From: Pseudomonas sp. NFACC02
Lineage (GTDB): Bacteria; Pseudomonadota; Gammaproteobacteria; Pseudomonadales; Pseudomonadaceae
Direction of reading: 5' to 3'
Assembly (NCBI RefSeq): GCF_900110765.1
Contig: NZ_FOEO01000018.1
Span: 1-64,000 of the forward strand
Length of the DNA: 64,000 nucleotides
Below, piece by piece: positions 36,512 to 45,242 of the stretch (positions are counted from its first letter, which is position 1; each line of letters starts with the position of its first letter). The translations under genes were made by a program, and so were the position numbers. The notes under the pieces were generated by a model that searched no databases, was not told the DNA's origin, and was given only the letters and a program-made list of their open reading frames with translations.

Positions 36512-37725
36512 GTCGGCGCACAGGGATGCTGCTGGGCGCCCTCGTGCTGGTGTGCATCGCGATCGCCAGTGCACCGCTGCTCAACCGTATCGAGCACTAT
36601 GAGGACGTGGTCGATCAGGGCGCGTCACCTGAGGCGCGGGCCAACCCGTACCTGGCGGCCGAAACGTTTTTGCGCCAGCGAGGCGTGCCGGTCAACGTCA
36701 CCCAGGCCCTCAACAACCTCCCTGACACACGCCAGCAGACGCAGACCCTGATGCTGCTGGACACGCGCGAGAAGATGACCCCGGCCGACGTCACCCGCGT
36801 GCTGAGCTGGACCCGTGCAGGCGGACGGCTGCTGTTTGTCGCCGAGCAACTGTGGGATGAAAAGAAAGGCCGCAGCGGCGACCTGTTGCTCGATCAGCTG
36901 CAGATCCATCAGTTCCTTACCCGTGACCTGCGCGAACAGGACCGACGGCGTGAACGTGAGCAGCTCAAGCCCGTCATCCCTTTGAGCACACCAGACATCG
37001 ACGCGCCGAAAACGCCCTGGCCCGAGCTGACCCGACTCTACGTCCAAAACGAAAACGATCCGGCCTACATGAGTTTCGATCCGGCGTTTCACCTGGACGA
37101 CCCACTGGATCACGCACAGTCCTGGGCCAACAGCGCCGACGCGACGCACATGCTGCAGATGGTGTACGGCAAGGGGCTGATCACGGTACTCACTGACGCG
37201 GACCTGTGGAAAACCCGTGCCATCGGCAAATATGACAATGCCTGGCTGCTGTGGTACCTGAGCCAGGACAGCAACGTGACCTTCCTGCTGCGCACTGACC
37301 ACGATGACTTGTTCGGCCTGCTCTGGAAGTATTTCCCGCAAGCGTTGCTGGCATTGGCGCTTTGCCTCGGTGCAGGGCTCTGGCACGCCGGCATGCGCCA
37401 CGGCCCGTTGCAGCCCGAGCCGTCACGCGCCCGTCGACAACTGGGCGAGCATCTGCGCGCCAGCGCCGACTTCCTGCTGCGCCGCCGAGGGCAGCACGCG
37501 TTGCTACGATCCCTGCAGCAGGACATTCTGCGTCGCGCTCGACAACGCCATCCCGGGTTCGAAACCTTACCGGTCACCGAACAATGGCAACTGCTCGCCC
37601 GCATGACTCGCCAGTCGACCCATCACGTGGGTCAGGCCTTGCGCCCACGCCTTGAAGAACGTCTGCCCAGCGCCGAATTCACCCGTCAGGTTGCCTACCT
37701 GCAAACCCTCAGGAACGCCCTCTGA
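36508..37725 (+). CDS. DUF4350 domain membrane protein
   Basis: The 405-residue protein has an N-terminal TM anchor (LLGALVLVCIAIASAPLL), a DUF4350-type GATase-like domain (NPYLAAETFLRQRGVPV, then LLDTREKMTPADVTRVLSWT and GGRLLFVAEQLWDE), a second TM near residue 285 (LLALALCLGAGLWHAGM) and a cytosolic tail. Its ATGA overlaps the DUF4129 stop. In many proteobacteria a MoxR ATPase and DUF58 gene follow; here the next gene is a convergent stress protein. Confidence 0.83.
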   Translation: MSRRTGMLLGALVLVCIAIASAPLLNRIEHYEDVVDQGASPEARANPYLAAETFLRQRGVPVNVTQALNNLPDTRQQTQTLMLLDTREKMTPADVTRVLSWTRAGGRLLFVAEQLWDEKKGRSGDLLLDQLQIHQFLTRDLREQDRRREREQLKPVIPLSTPDIDAPKTPWPELTRLYVQNENDPAYMSFDPAFHLDDPLDHAQSWANSADATHMLQMVYGKGLITVLTDADLWKTRAIGKYDNAWLLWYLSQDSNVTFLLRTDHDDLFGLLWKYFPQALLALALCLGAGLWHAGMRHGPLQPEPSRARRQLGEHLRASADFLLRRRGQHALLRSLQQDILRRARQRHPGFETLPVTEQWQLLARMTRQSTHHVGQALRPRLEERLPSAEFTRQVAYLQTLRNAL

Positions 37726-37842
37726 TCCGGCGCGTCTGACGGCTGGATCCATGATCGAACAACGGATTGCGTGAATGACAGGCGTGCGGCGACATTTCGC
37801 AGACAGGCGCACAGACACTCTGCCTGCTCATTACCCGACTGC

Positions 37843-38751
37843 TCATTCGCCGCTTCGCGGATTGATGGTCAGCAGGCTACCGGGCAAGTGGTTCGCCAGT
37901 TGCTCGGTGGTGCTGCCCAGCAGTTTGTTCATGACATCGCGGTGAACGGTGCCGAGCACTACGACGTCCACACCGTTGTCGGTCATGAACGTTTCAATGA
38001 CCCGAGCGGGGTTTCCCGTGATCATGTGCCTGCGGTCTGCCGGTACCCCGAAGCGCTCTGCCAACTGCTCGAACGCCTGCATTTCGGTCGCGTACAGCTC
38101 GTCCATGACCGACGCTTGATAACCGAATCCGCCGTCCAGCGCGTAGATGTAGGACAAATCGTAGGCGTACAACAGGTCCAGTTGCGCGTCGCACTGCGAA
38201 GCCAGTTGCTCGGCCATGGTGATAATCCGGTCGTTCAGCCGCTCGAATTGATCATCCACCCGGAAGGGGTCGACAGCCGCCACGATCTTGCGCGGGATGC
38301 CATGTTGCACCTTGGCCACCAGGTGCAACGGGGCGTCACACTCATACAACAGGCGCCTGTCCAGCGTGGTGAAAAGCGCCCGTGTCAGCCAGGATTCCTG
38401 CTGCAAATCCTTGATCACCATCGCTGGCTTCATCTGACGAACGTGGGTCAGGATTTCTTCCAGCGGACGTTTGACCCATATCACCTCCGTGGTGACCTCG
38501 ACCCCCATGTGGTGAATGCCCTTGGCCTGTTCATCCAGCCACTGACGATGGCGGTGCAGATAGCCTTCACGCATCTCCGCGATCGCGGTCTCGTTGACGA
38601 GCCCCGAGGACGCAATGCCTTCTACATAATCGAACGCAACGATGTGCAACGCCGCGGATTTGACCTTGGCCAGCGAGGCCGCACGGTCAAACGCGGGGGT
38701 GCGTTCCATCAGTGGTGGGGCAATCAGCAACAATCGCTCGATCTCGGCCAT
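37843..38751 (-). CDS. Tandem universal stress protein (UspE-like)
   Basis: The 302-residue cytosolic protein contains two Usp domains (about residues 1-145 and 150-300). The second ends with the nucleotide-loop motif VVVLGTVHRDVMNKLLGSTTEQLANHL (GxxxR/H...G-S/T). The first domain is more diverged, as in UspE. GGAGGTG precedes the ATG at 38751. An Anr/FNR-like box lies 86 bp upstream. Pseudomonas Usp proteins of this type support survival under oxygen limitation. Confidence 0.9.
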   Translation of the reverse strand: MAEIERLLLIAPPLMERTPAFDRAASLAKVKSAALHIVAFDYVEGIASSGLVNETAIAEMREGYLHRHRQWLDEQAKGIHHMGVEVTTEVIWVKRPLEEILTHVRQMKPAMVIKDLQQESWLTRALFTTLDRRLLYECDAPLHLVAKVQHGIPRKIVAAVDPFRVDDQFERLNDRIITMAEQLASQCDAQLDLLYAYDLSYIYALDGGFGYQASVMDELYATEMQAFEQLAERFGVPADRRHMITGNPARVIETFMTDNGVDVVVLGTVHRDVMNKLLGSTTEQLANHLPGSLLTINPRSGE

Positions 38752-38836
38752 TTCACACCTCCATTGCTTGTCGGGTCGCAGCGGGTTTGGCCGATGCGGA
38801 TGTGAAGCCATTGTCGGCAACCGGGCGCAAGCGCAT

Positions 38837-38850
38837 TTGATCTAGATCAG
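38837..38850 (-). promoter_or_regulatory. Anr/FNR-like box on the Usp side
   Basis: TTGATCTAGATCAG matches the Anr/FNR consensus TTGAT-N4-ATCAA in 9 of 10 defined bases. It is a near palindrome 86 bp upstream of the Usp start, consistent with Anr-dependent activation from about -41. Confidence 0.78.
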
Positions 38851-38894
38851 AATCGCTTGGTCGTCCGAGACGTGGATGTCAAAAGGACGTGAGT

Positions 38895-38908
38895 TTGACA
38901 ATGATCAA
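38895..38908 (+). promoter_or_regulatory. Anr/FNR-like box on the transporter side
   Basis: TTGACAATGATCAA fits TTGAY-N4-ATCAA in 9 of 10 positions. It lies 50 bp before the HlyD-like start. At that spacing it could activate from about -41 only if the leader is very short, or repress; it could also serve the Usp gene. Confidence 0.7.
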
Positions 38909-38958
38909 ACGCCGCGATGCGGGCAGGTCCAGACTCCCCTCACACAAGGGGACGTTTT

Positions 38959-39924
38959 ATGGCAGCACAGCATCGCAAGTGGATCATTTGGGCAGTGGCG
39001 ATATTGGTTCTGACGCTGGGCAGCGGTGTTTTCGGTTACTGGCAACTGCGCAAGCCTCGACTGTCGCCTGACTTCGTCATGTCCAACGGACGGCTGGAAG
39101 CGACCGAAGTGCAGATCGCCAGCAAGACCGCCGGGCGCCTGGCAGAGGTGCTGGTACACGAGGGCGATAAAGTCACGGCCGGCCAACTGCTGGCACGCAT
39201 GGACACCCGCACCCTTGATGCGCACTTGAGGCAAGCCGAAGCGGGCGTGGCCGGCGCCCGGCAAAACGTCGCTGCAGCACAGGCAACGCTGCAACTGCGT
39301 CAGAGTGAACAGTTGCTTGCTCAGCAAGAGCTCAGACGTGCCCGCCAACTGTACGAACGCGGCTACTACAGTGCCCAGGGCTTCGACCAGCAGACATCGC
39401 GCATGGAAACCACGACGTCAGCAGTGCGCGCTGCCAGAGCTCAAGTGGAAGCACTCCAGACCACTATTGGAGCGGCGTTGGCGGAGGTCGCGAGCCTGCA
39501 AAGCGAAATTGACGATAACAGCCTCCGGGCGCCTGTGGATGGCGTCATTCAGTTACGCATGGCCGAGCCAGGCGAAGTGCTGGCCGCGGGCGGGCAGGTG
39601 CTCCTTCTGATCGACACTCAGGATCAATACATGAACCTGTACTTGCCTACGGCGACCGTAGGCAAGTTGACGCTGGGCGACGAAGCGCGAATCGTGCTCG
39701 ATGCGCTCGCCACCACACCGCTGCCGGCCCGCATCAGCTTCGTGGAAGACAAGGCCCAGTTCACGCCCAAGGAAGTGGAAACTCGGGATGAACGCCAGAA
39801 GCTGGTATTCCGCGTGAAACTGACCTTGACCGATCCCGAGCGGACACCGCAGGCCAAACCTGGCATGCCAGGCACCGGCTATGTCAGGACGCGCCCCGTC
39901 TCCTGGCCGGCTGTGCTGCCATGA
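38959..39924 (+). CDS. HlyD-type membrane fusion protein (YhiI-like)
   Basis: The 321-residue protein has an N-terminal TM (WIIWAVAILVLTLGSGVFGYW), biotinyl-lipoyl-like parts (GRLEATEVQIASKTAGRL and LRAPVDGVIQLRMAEPGEVL), a coiled-coil hairpin between them and a beta-barrel. It is probably the periplasmic adaptor of the following ABC exporter. ATG 38959 is preceded by AAGGGGA; the frame opens earlier at 38917. It overlaps rbbA by four bases, giving the yhiI-rbbA-yhhJ order known in E. coli. Confidence 0.88.
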   Translation: MAAQHRKWIIWAVAILVLTLGSGVFGYWQLRKPRLSPDFVMSNGRLEATEVQIASKTAGRLAEVLVHEGDKVTAGQLLARMDTRTLDAHLRQAEAGVAGARQNVAAAQATLQLRQSEQLLAQQELRRARQLYERGYYSAQGFDQQTSRMETTTSAVRAARAQVEALQTTIGAALAEVASLQSEIDDNSLRAPVDGVIQLRMAEPGEVLAAGGQVLLLIDTQDQYMNLYLPTATVGKLTLGDEARIVLDALATTPLPARISFVEDKAQFTPKEVETRDERQKLVFRVKLTLTDPERTPQAKPGMPGTGYVRTRPVSWPAVLP

Positions 39925-42647
39925 CAGGCCCGGCGCTGCGCGTTCATGGGTTGAGCCATTATTACGGCGCCGCTCCTGCATTGACCGACATCAACCTTGA
40001 GCTCCCTGCTGGCATACGCTGTGGCCTGATCGGACCCGATGGCGCTGGCAAATCGACCCTTCTGGCGCTGATTGCGGGTGTCAAATCGTTGCAGTGCGGG
40101 CAGCTTTCGGTTCTGGGCGGTGAGATCGATGACCGCACCCACCGCACTACCCTGTATACCCGCATTGCGTTCATGCCGCAGGGGCTGGGCAATAACCTCT
40201 ATCCCGACCTGAGCGTTGAGGAAAACGTGCGTTACTTCGCCGCGCTGTTCAGCTTGAGCGCCGTCGAAACCCAGGCGCGTATGCAAGCGCTTTTGCTGGC
40301 GACCGATCTGCTGCCATTCCAGGATCGTCGTGCGGGAAAACTCTCAGGCGGCATGAAACAGAAACTGGGACTGTGTTGCGCGCTGATTCATGACCCGGAT
40401 CTGTTGATACTTGACGAGCCGACCACCGGCGTCGACCCACTGTCCCGGCGACACTTCTGGGAACTGATAGACCATGTGCGTCTGCAACGTCCGCAACTGA
40501 CCATTCTGGTGGCCACCGCCTACATGGAAGAGGCTGAGCAATTCGAGCACTGCCTGATGCTCGACCAGGGCCGGTTGATTGCGGCCGGAACCCGCGAAGC
40601 ACTGGCTGCGAGCACGCCCAGTGGCAAGCTGGACCAAGCGTTCACCCACTTTCAGGGCGGCACGCCAGCGCCCGCGCCAGGACCGCAGGTGCTCTACAGC
40701 CAACAGCCGGATACGCACGCTATTGCGATCGAGGCCCGCGGGCTGACCCTTCGCTTCGGCGATTTCACCGCGGTCGACGATGTCAGTTTCTCGATCGGCA
40801 AAGGCGAGATCTTCGGTTTTCTGGGCTCCAACGGCTGCGGCAAGACGTCGACCATGAAGGTGCTCACAGGCCTGATCCCGGCCACGACGGGAACGGCCAC
40901 GCTGTTAGGCAAACCCGTGGACGCCAGAGACCTGCAGACCCGCAAACGCATTGGCTTCATGACCCAAAGCTTCTCGCTTTACGGTGAGCTCACGGCGCGC
41001 CAGAACCTGACCCTGCATGCCAGGCTCTACGACGTGCCCGCCGGCGAACGAGAGCAGCGCATCACTCGTCTGCTTGACCGCTTCGAGCTGGCCGACCTCG
41101 CCGACCAGCCTTCCGGTGCCTTGCCACTGGGGATTCGCCAACGACTGTCGCTGGCCGTCGCGATCCTCCACGAGCCGGAGGTGTTGATCCTCGATGAGCC
41201 CACCTCTGGCGTCGACCCGGCGGCACGGGATACGTTCTGGCAGGCGCTGACCGAATTGTCGCGCAACCAGGGGGTAACGATTTTCCTCTCCACCCACTTC
41301 ATGAATGAAGCGCAACGGTGTGACCGCATTTCCTTCATGCACGCCGGCAAAGTCCTGGCCTGCGGCACCTGCGCGCAGTTGCAGGAACAGTATGGGTCGC
41401 CGACGCTGGAGCTTGCCTTCATCGATTGTCTGGAGCGGGCTCAGGCAGAGCACAACCCGACGCCTGTGGCCGACTTGTCCGCTTCGGCCCCAGCCGTCAA
41501 CCACCCTGTGACGCGCCGTTACGCGCGGGTGGGCCGCCTGCTTGCCGTCGCGGGAAAGGAGCGCCGGGAGCTGCTGCGTGACAGAGTGCGTCTGGCCTTT
41601 GCCCTGCTGGGCGCCATCCTGATGATGGTGATCTTCGGCCTGGGCATCTCTCTTGATGTCGAGAACCTGGCGTTTGCGGTATTCGATCAGGACCAGACAC
41701 CAGAAAGCCGGGCGTATCTGGAAGCGTTCAGAGGCTCACGGTATTTCTCCGAGCACGCTCCCATTCAGAACCCCGTTGACCTGCATGAGCGTTTACAACG
41801 TTCGGAAATAAAGCTGGCGCTGGAGATTCCGCCGGGATTCGCTCGCGACCTGTATGCCGGGCGGCATCCCGTCGTGGCGGCCTGGCTGGAGGGCGGTATG
41901 CCATTCCGGGCCGAAACCAGCCGTAACTACGTGGAAGCCGTGCATGCCGCCAATCTGCAAGCGATGGCGCAGTTGAGTAGCCATCCTGCACTTCCGGCAC
42001 CCGACGCCCAGCTCCAGACACGCTTTCGTTACAACCAGGACGTGGTCAGCGTCAACGCTATCGGTCCCGGGGTGATGGCGCTTATCCTGGCATTCATACC
42101 AGCCATGCTCACGGCACTGAGCATCGTCCGGGAAAAGGAACTGGGGTCGATCACCAACTTTTTCGCCACCCCGTTGACGCGGATCGAGTTCCTCCTCGGC
42201 AAGCAGTTGCCCTATGTCGCCGTGAGTTTGATCAATCTGTGTCTGCTCACCGCCATGAACCGATGGCTGTTTGATGTGCCGTTCAAGGGGAGCCTGCTGA
42301 CCCTGGCATTGGGCGGCGTTCTGTACGTGATGGCGACCACCAGCCTGGGCCTGCTGATTTCCGCCTTCACCCGTACACAAATCGCCGCCATCCTGGGGAC
42401 CATGATCATCACCAGCCTGCCGACGATCCAGTTTTCCGGGCTGATCGTGCCCAGGTCGTCGTTGCAGGGCGCTGCCGCATGGATGGGTGCGTTGTTTCCT
42501 GCGGGTTATTTCCTGGACATTGCGGTGGGCACATTCACCAAGGCGCTGGATATTCGCCACCTGTGGCCGCAGTGCGTCGCGCTGTCAGGATTCTTCCTGG
42601 CGTTCAGTGGTTTAAGTCTGCTGATGTTGAAGAAACAGGAGCGCTGA
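39921..42647 (+). CDS. rbbA: RbbA-type fused ABC ATPase/permease
   Basis: The 908-residue protein fuses two ABC ATPase domains (Walker A GPDGAGKST at 38-46 and GSNGCGKTS at 303-311) to an ABC-2 membrane domain (about 540-908, with six TM segments). The first ATPase has LSGGMKQKL and LILDEPTTGVDP; the second has LPLGIRQRLSLA in place of LSGGQ. The first domain has Ala-Tyr (VATAYMEEAE) where an H-loop His is usual. E. coli RbbA is 911 residues with the same order and was named as a ribosome-bound ATPase; an export role fits the neighbours better. Confidence 0.9.
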   Translation: MTGPALRVHGLSHYYGAAPALTDINLELPAGIRCGLIGPDGAGKSTLLALIAGVKSLQCGQLSVLGGEIDDRTHRTTLYTRIAFMPQGLGNNLYPDLSVEENVRYFAALFSLSAVETQARMQALLLATDLLPFQDRRAGKLSGGMKQKLGLCCALIHDPDLLILDEPTTGVDPLSRRHFWELIDHVRLQRPQLTILVATAYMEEAEQFEHCLMLDQGRLIAAGTREALAASTPSGKLDQAFTHFQGGTPAPAPGPQVLYSQQPDTHAIAIEARGLTLRFGDFTAVDDVSFSIGKGEIFGFLGSNGCGKTSTMKVLTGLIPATTGTATLLGKPVDARDLQTRKRIGFMTQSFSLYGELTARQNLTLHARLYDVPAGEREQRITRLLDRFELADLADQPSGALPLGIRQRLSLAVAILHEPEVLILDEPTSGVDPAARDTFWQALTELSRNQGVTIFLSTHFMNEAQRCDRISFMHAGKVLACGTCAQLQEQYGSPTLELAFIDCLERAQAEHNPTPVADLSASAPAVNHPVTRRYARVGRLLAVAGKERRELLRDRVRLAFALLGAILMMVIFGLGISLDVENLAFAVFDQDQTPESRAYLEAFRGSRYFSEHAPIQNPVDLHERLQRSEIKLALEIPPGFARDLYAGRHPVVAAWLEGGMPFRAETSRNYVEAVHAANLQAMAQLSSHPALPAPDAQLQTRFRYNQDVVSVNAIGPGVMALILAFIPAMLTALSIVREKELGSITNFFATPLTRIEFLLGKQLPYVAVSLINLCLLTAMNRWLFDVPFKGSLLTLALGGVLYVMATTSLGLLISAFTRTQIAAILGTMIITSLPTIQFSGLIVPRSSLQGAAAWMGALFPAGYFLDIAVGTFTKALDIRHLWPQCVALSGFFLAFSGLSLLMLKKQER

Positions 42648-43765
42648 TGAGCAAGGCAGCCAATGTGCTCTGGTTGACACTCAAAGAGCTGACCAGTCTG
42701 CGCTACGACCACGTGCTGCTCCTGTTTCTCACGTATGCCTTCTCCATCGCCATCTATATGCCGGCGGCAGGCTCGGTCATCGGCGTACACCATGCCAGTG
42801 TGGCGATCGTCGATGAAGATCACAGCCATGTTTCCCGGCTGGTCATGGAGGCCGTGTTACCACCCGAGTTTCAACCGCCCGTGCTCCTGCCTTACGACCA
42901 GCTGGACCGATCGATGGACAATGGTCGCTACACTTTTATCATCGATATACCCGCGAACTTTCAGAGTGACCTGAACGCCGGTCGCCGTCCCGAAATGCAG
43001 ATCAATGTCGACGCCACCGCCATGAGCCAGGCCTTCATGGGCGCCGGTTACCTCTCCAGGATTCTGCAAAGGGTGTTGCAGGACTACCGCAGCCGGGGCG
43101 CACCCACGCTGCCGCCGCCGATACAGTTGACGACCCGCGCGCTGTTCAATCCAAACCTTGAGGGCGCCTGGTTTCTGGCTGTGATCCAGATCGTCAATAA
43201 CATCACCATTCTGGCGATTGTCCTGTCGGGCACTGCGGTACTGCGGGAACGGGAGCATGGCACGCTCGACCATTTGCTCGTGCTTCCTCTGAGCCCCATG
43301 GAGGTGATGCTGTCGAAAATCAGCGCCAATGCCATCGTCGTGGTCGCTTGCAGTTGGGCTTCGCTGGAGTGTGTCGTCAGGCTTGCCCTGGATGTACCCC
43401 TGACAGGCTCGACGACGCTGTTTTTGCTTCTCACCGCTCTGTATCTGTTCGCCACCAACTCTCTGGGGATCTTTCTCGCGACACTGGCGCGCTCCACTCC
43501 GCAATTCGGCCTTCTGGCCATTCCGGTGATCATTCCGATGCTTTTGCTCTCAGGAGGCTCGACTCCGCTTGAAAGCATGCCGCTGTGGCTGCAATGGATG
43601 ATGCAGCTTTCGCCTTCGACCCACTTTGTCAGCCTGAGCACTGCCATCCTGTTTCGCAATGCCGGGTGGTTACTGATATGGCCTCAGGTCCTGGCCTTGG
43701 CCGTGCTTGGCCTGATGTTTTTCTGCCTGACACTGCGACGTTTCCGTTCAAGCCTGACGTCGTAA
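42647..43765 (+). CDS. yhhJ: ABC-2 permease (YhhJ-like)
   Basis: The 372-residue protein has an N-terminal TM (VLLLFLTYAFSIAIYMPAAG), a large periplasmic domain (about residues 40-170) and five C-terminal TM segments, with LREREHGTLDHLLVLPLSPMEVMLSK, typical of ABC-2 drug-exporter permeases. ATG overlaps the rbbA stop by one base, and AGGAG precedes it. Together with the fused RbbA membrane half it probably makes the transmembrane channel. Confidence 0.9.
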   Translation: MSKAANVLWLTLKELTSLRYDHVLLLFLTYAFSIAIYMPAAGSVIGVHHASVAIVDEDHSHVSRLVMEAVLPPEFQPPVLLPYDQLDRSMDNGRYTFIIDIPANFQSDLNAGRRPEMQINVDATAMSQAFMGAGYLSRILQRVLQDYRSRGAPTLPPPIQLTTRALFNPNLEGAWFLAVIQIVNNITILAIVLSGTAVLREREHGTLDHLLVLPLSPMEVMLSKISANAIVVVACSWASLECVVRLALDVPLTGSTTLFLLLTALYLFATNSLGIFLATLARSTPQFGLLAIPVIIPMLLLSGGSTPLESMPLWLQWMMQLSPSTHFVSLSTAILFRNAGWLLIWPQVLALAVLGLMFFCLTLRRFRSSLTS

Positions 43766-44092
43766 CGCCCACGGTGTCATGGGCCGAGTTTTTTCAGACA
43801 GGCATATCTCAGTGGCGAGCGCCCTCTAAGTCATCACTCCGCCAAGGCGGTTTAACAGCCAGATCGAGACACAAAGCCTTTTCTGGTGAGAGTGCTACCA
43901 AAGCGGAAAACGCTTTCTGGTCTGACCAGAAGCCATTCCCCCAGGGCATCAGGGGCACGGCCGTGAAGTATGCTCGCGGTAACCTCGTCGGGTGCCCCAG
44001 GCTTTGATCCATTGCTGCCAGTGGCGACCGGCTGCCTCGGGTCGACAACTGAGGATCGGAGAGGAAGGGTCGCTATCGATCCAACCCCTTCT
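43766..44092. other. Gene-free gap between yhhJ and the MerR gene (about 330 bp)
   Basis: There is no convincing ORF; an open minus frame at 43809-44048 has no ribosome-binding site or recognisable domain. The stretch holds GCCTTTTCTGGTGAGAG and GAAAACGCTTTCTGGTCTGA segments that look loosely repeated. No T-run terminator was seen for the transporter operon. Confidence 0.5.
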
Positions 44093-44530
44093 TCACGCTC
44101 GTCTGCGCAGGTCCCCCTTTCCGGTTCTTTTTCCTGATCCCCCCTTCCCTGCTGCTTTCAATAATGTCTGAAACGTTGAGCAGTCCATGTGACGAGCAGC
44201 AGGGCAGCACGCGACTCGACGAAGCTCGTCGCGTACGGCGCTGAGTCGCTCGATGGTGCGGTCCAGTTCGTCTGCCTTTTCGTTAAGCAGCTGACGATCA
44301 ATGTCAGGCTGCCCCTCTGCGTCCAGCATGGTGGATATTTCGTCCAGTGAGAGCTGGGCCGATTGCCCGAGCGCGATCAAGGACAAACGCTGGAGTACGT
44401 CGGCACCAAACACGCGAATCAGACCGCGACGACCGATTGAGCTGATAAGCCCCTTTTCTTCGTAGTAGCGCAGCGTTGAAGTCGGTAGACCGGAACGTCG
44501 CGCCACCTCACCAATATCCAGCTCTTTCAT
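44093..44530 (-). CDS. MerR-family regulator with a C-terminal Cys cluster
   Basis: The 145-residue regulator has the MerR winged helix at its start (MKELDIGEVARRSGLPTSTL then RYYEEKGLI), a dimerisation coiled coil (ELDRTIERLSAVRDELRRVA) and a CC-x7-C cluster (CCPAARHMDC) near residues 116-125. This could sense metal, oxidants or thiol-reactive compounds. The tail is basic. Start 44530 keeps the family length. A MerR-type promoter with a 19-bp spacer reads away from it towards the DUF2938 gene. Confidence 0.86.
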   Translation of the reverse strand: MKELDIGEVARRSGLPTSTLRYYEEKGLISSIGRRGLIRVFGADVLQRLSLIALGQSAQLSLDEISTMLDAEGQPDIDRQLLNEKADELDRTIERLSAVRDELRRVACCPAARHMDCSTFQTLLKAAGKGGSGKRTGKGDLRRRA

Positions 44531-44532
44531 GC

Positions 44533-44563
44533 TTGACCTCAAGTCGACTTGAACGTGCAGACT
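44533..44563 (+). promoter_or_regulatory. MerR-type promoter with spacer palindrome
   Basis: A -35 box TTGACC (44533-44538) and a weak -10-like CAGACT (44558-44563) are 19 bp apart, longer than usual. A perfect palindrome TCAAGTCGACTTGA (44539-44552) fills the spacer. This is the layout of promoters activated by MerR-family proteins. It points to the DUF2938 gene. Confidence 0.72.
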
Positions 44564-44609
44564 GCTCGGATCAAACCGCTAAAACAGGCTCAAGGCAAGG
44601 AGCAACATC

Positions 44610-45125
44610 ATGGGGACAACCGAGACCGCACTGCACATCCTGGGTGTTGGAGTGGGGGCCACACTGATTATGGACGTGTCGGGTTTTGCTCAAGCCCGAT
44701 TGTTTGGCCAAGCGTCGCTTGACTATGGATGGGTGGGTCGCTGGCTGGGCCACATGTGGCACGGACGGTTTCGTCATGCCTCGATCATGGCGGCGCCCCC
44801 CGTCAGGAATGAACGTTTGATGGGGTGGGTATTCCATTACATCACGGGGGTCGTCTTCGCGATGGTGTTGATCGGCGCGATAGGGCCTGCCTGGATCTGC
44901 AACCCCACGCTCGTACCTGCGCTGGTGACGGGGTTGTTGAGTGTGATTGCGCCTTTTTTCATCATGCAGCCCGCGCTCGGTTTCGGCATTGCCGGTTCGA
45001 AGACAGGGGCACCTGGCGTTGCAAGGCGCAAGAGTATCACCGCGCATCTGACATTCGGACTGGGACTTTTTATGGCGGCATCGCTATTGAAGATGCTCTT
45101 TCCTACATCGTCCTGCCTAAGTTGA
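44610..45125 (+). CDS. DUF2938 integral membrane protein
   Basis: The 171-residue protein has about four TM segments, starting with LHILGVGVGATLIMDVSGFAQ and including GWVFHYITGVVFAMVLIGAIG and a C-terminal LTFGLGLFMAASLLKMLFP. This fits DUF2938, a family with no known function that often lies next to a MerR or LysR regulator. AAGGAG precedes its ATG. A hairpin CTCGGGGT/ACCCCGAG lies about 25 bases after the stop without a T run. Confidence 0.82.
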   Translation: MGTTETALHILGVGVGATLIMDVSGFAQARLFGQASLDYGWVGRWLGHMWHGRFRHASIMAAPPVRNERLMGWVFHYITGVVFAMVLIGAIGPAWICNPTLVPALVTGLLSVIAPFFIMQPALGFGIAGSKTGAPGVARRKSITAHLTFGLGLFMAASLLKMLFPTSSCLS

Positions 45126-45242
45126 GTGGCGCTGGTACAGCGCTGGTGCTCGGGGTCAGTTGTAAACCCCGAGTGCCTGCCAGAAGGTGCAACCGGGTAT
45201 TGCGCAAAAGTGTCATCACCTCGCTCCCGATAACGTTGGCAA

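Noticed and set aside
43809..44048. Minus-strand frame of 79 codons upstream of yhhJ's end
   Set aside because: No ribosome-binding site, no domain, and composition unlike neighbouring genes.
45149..45173. Hairpin CTCGGGGT/ACCCCGAG after the DUF2938 gene as a terminator
   Set aside because: There is no T tract on either strand, so I do not call it an intrinsic terminator.
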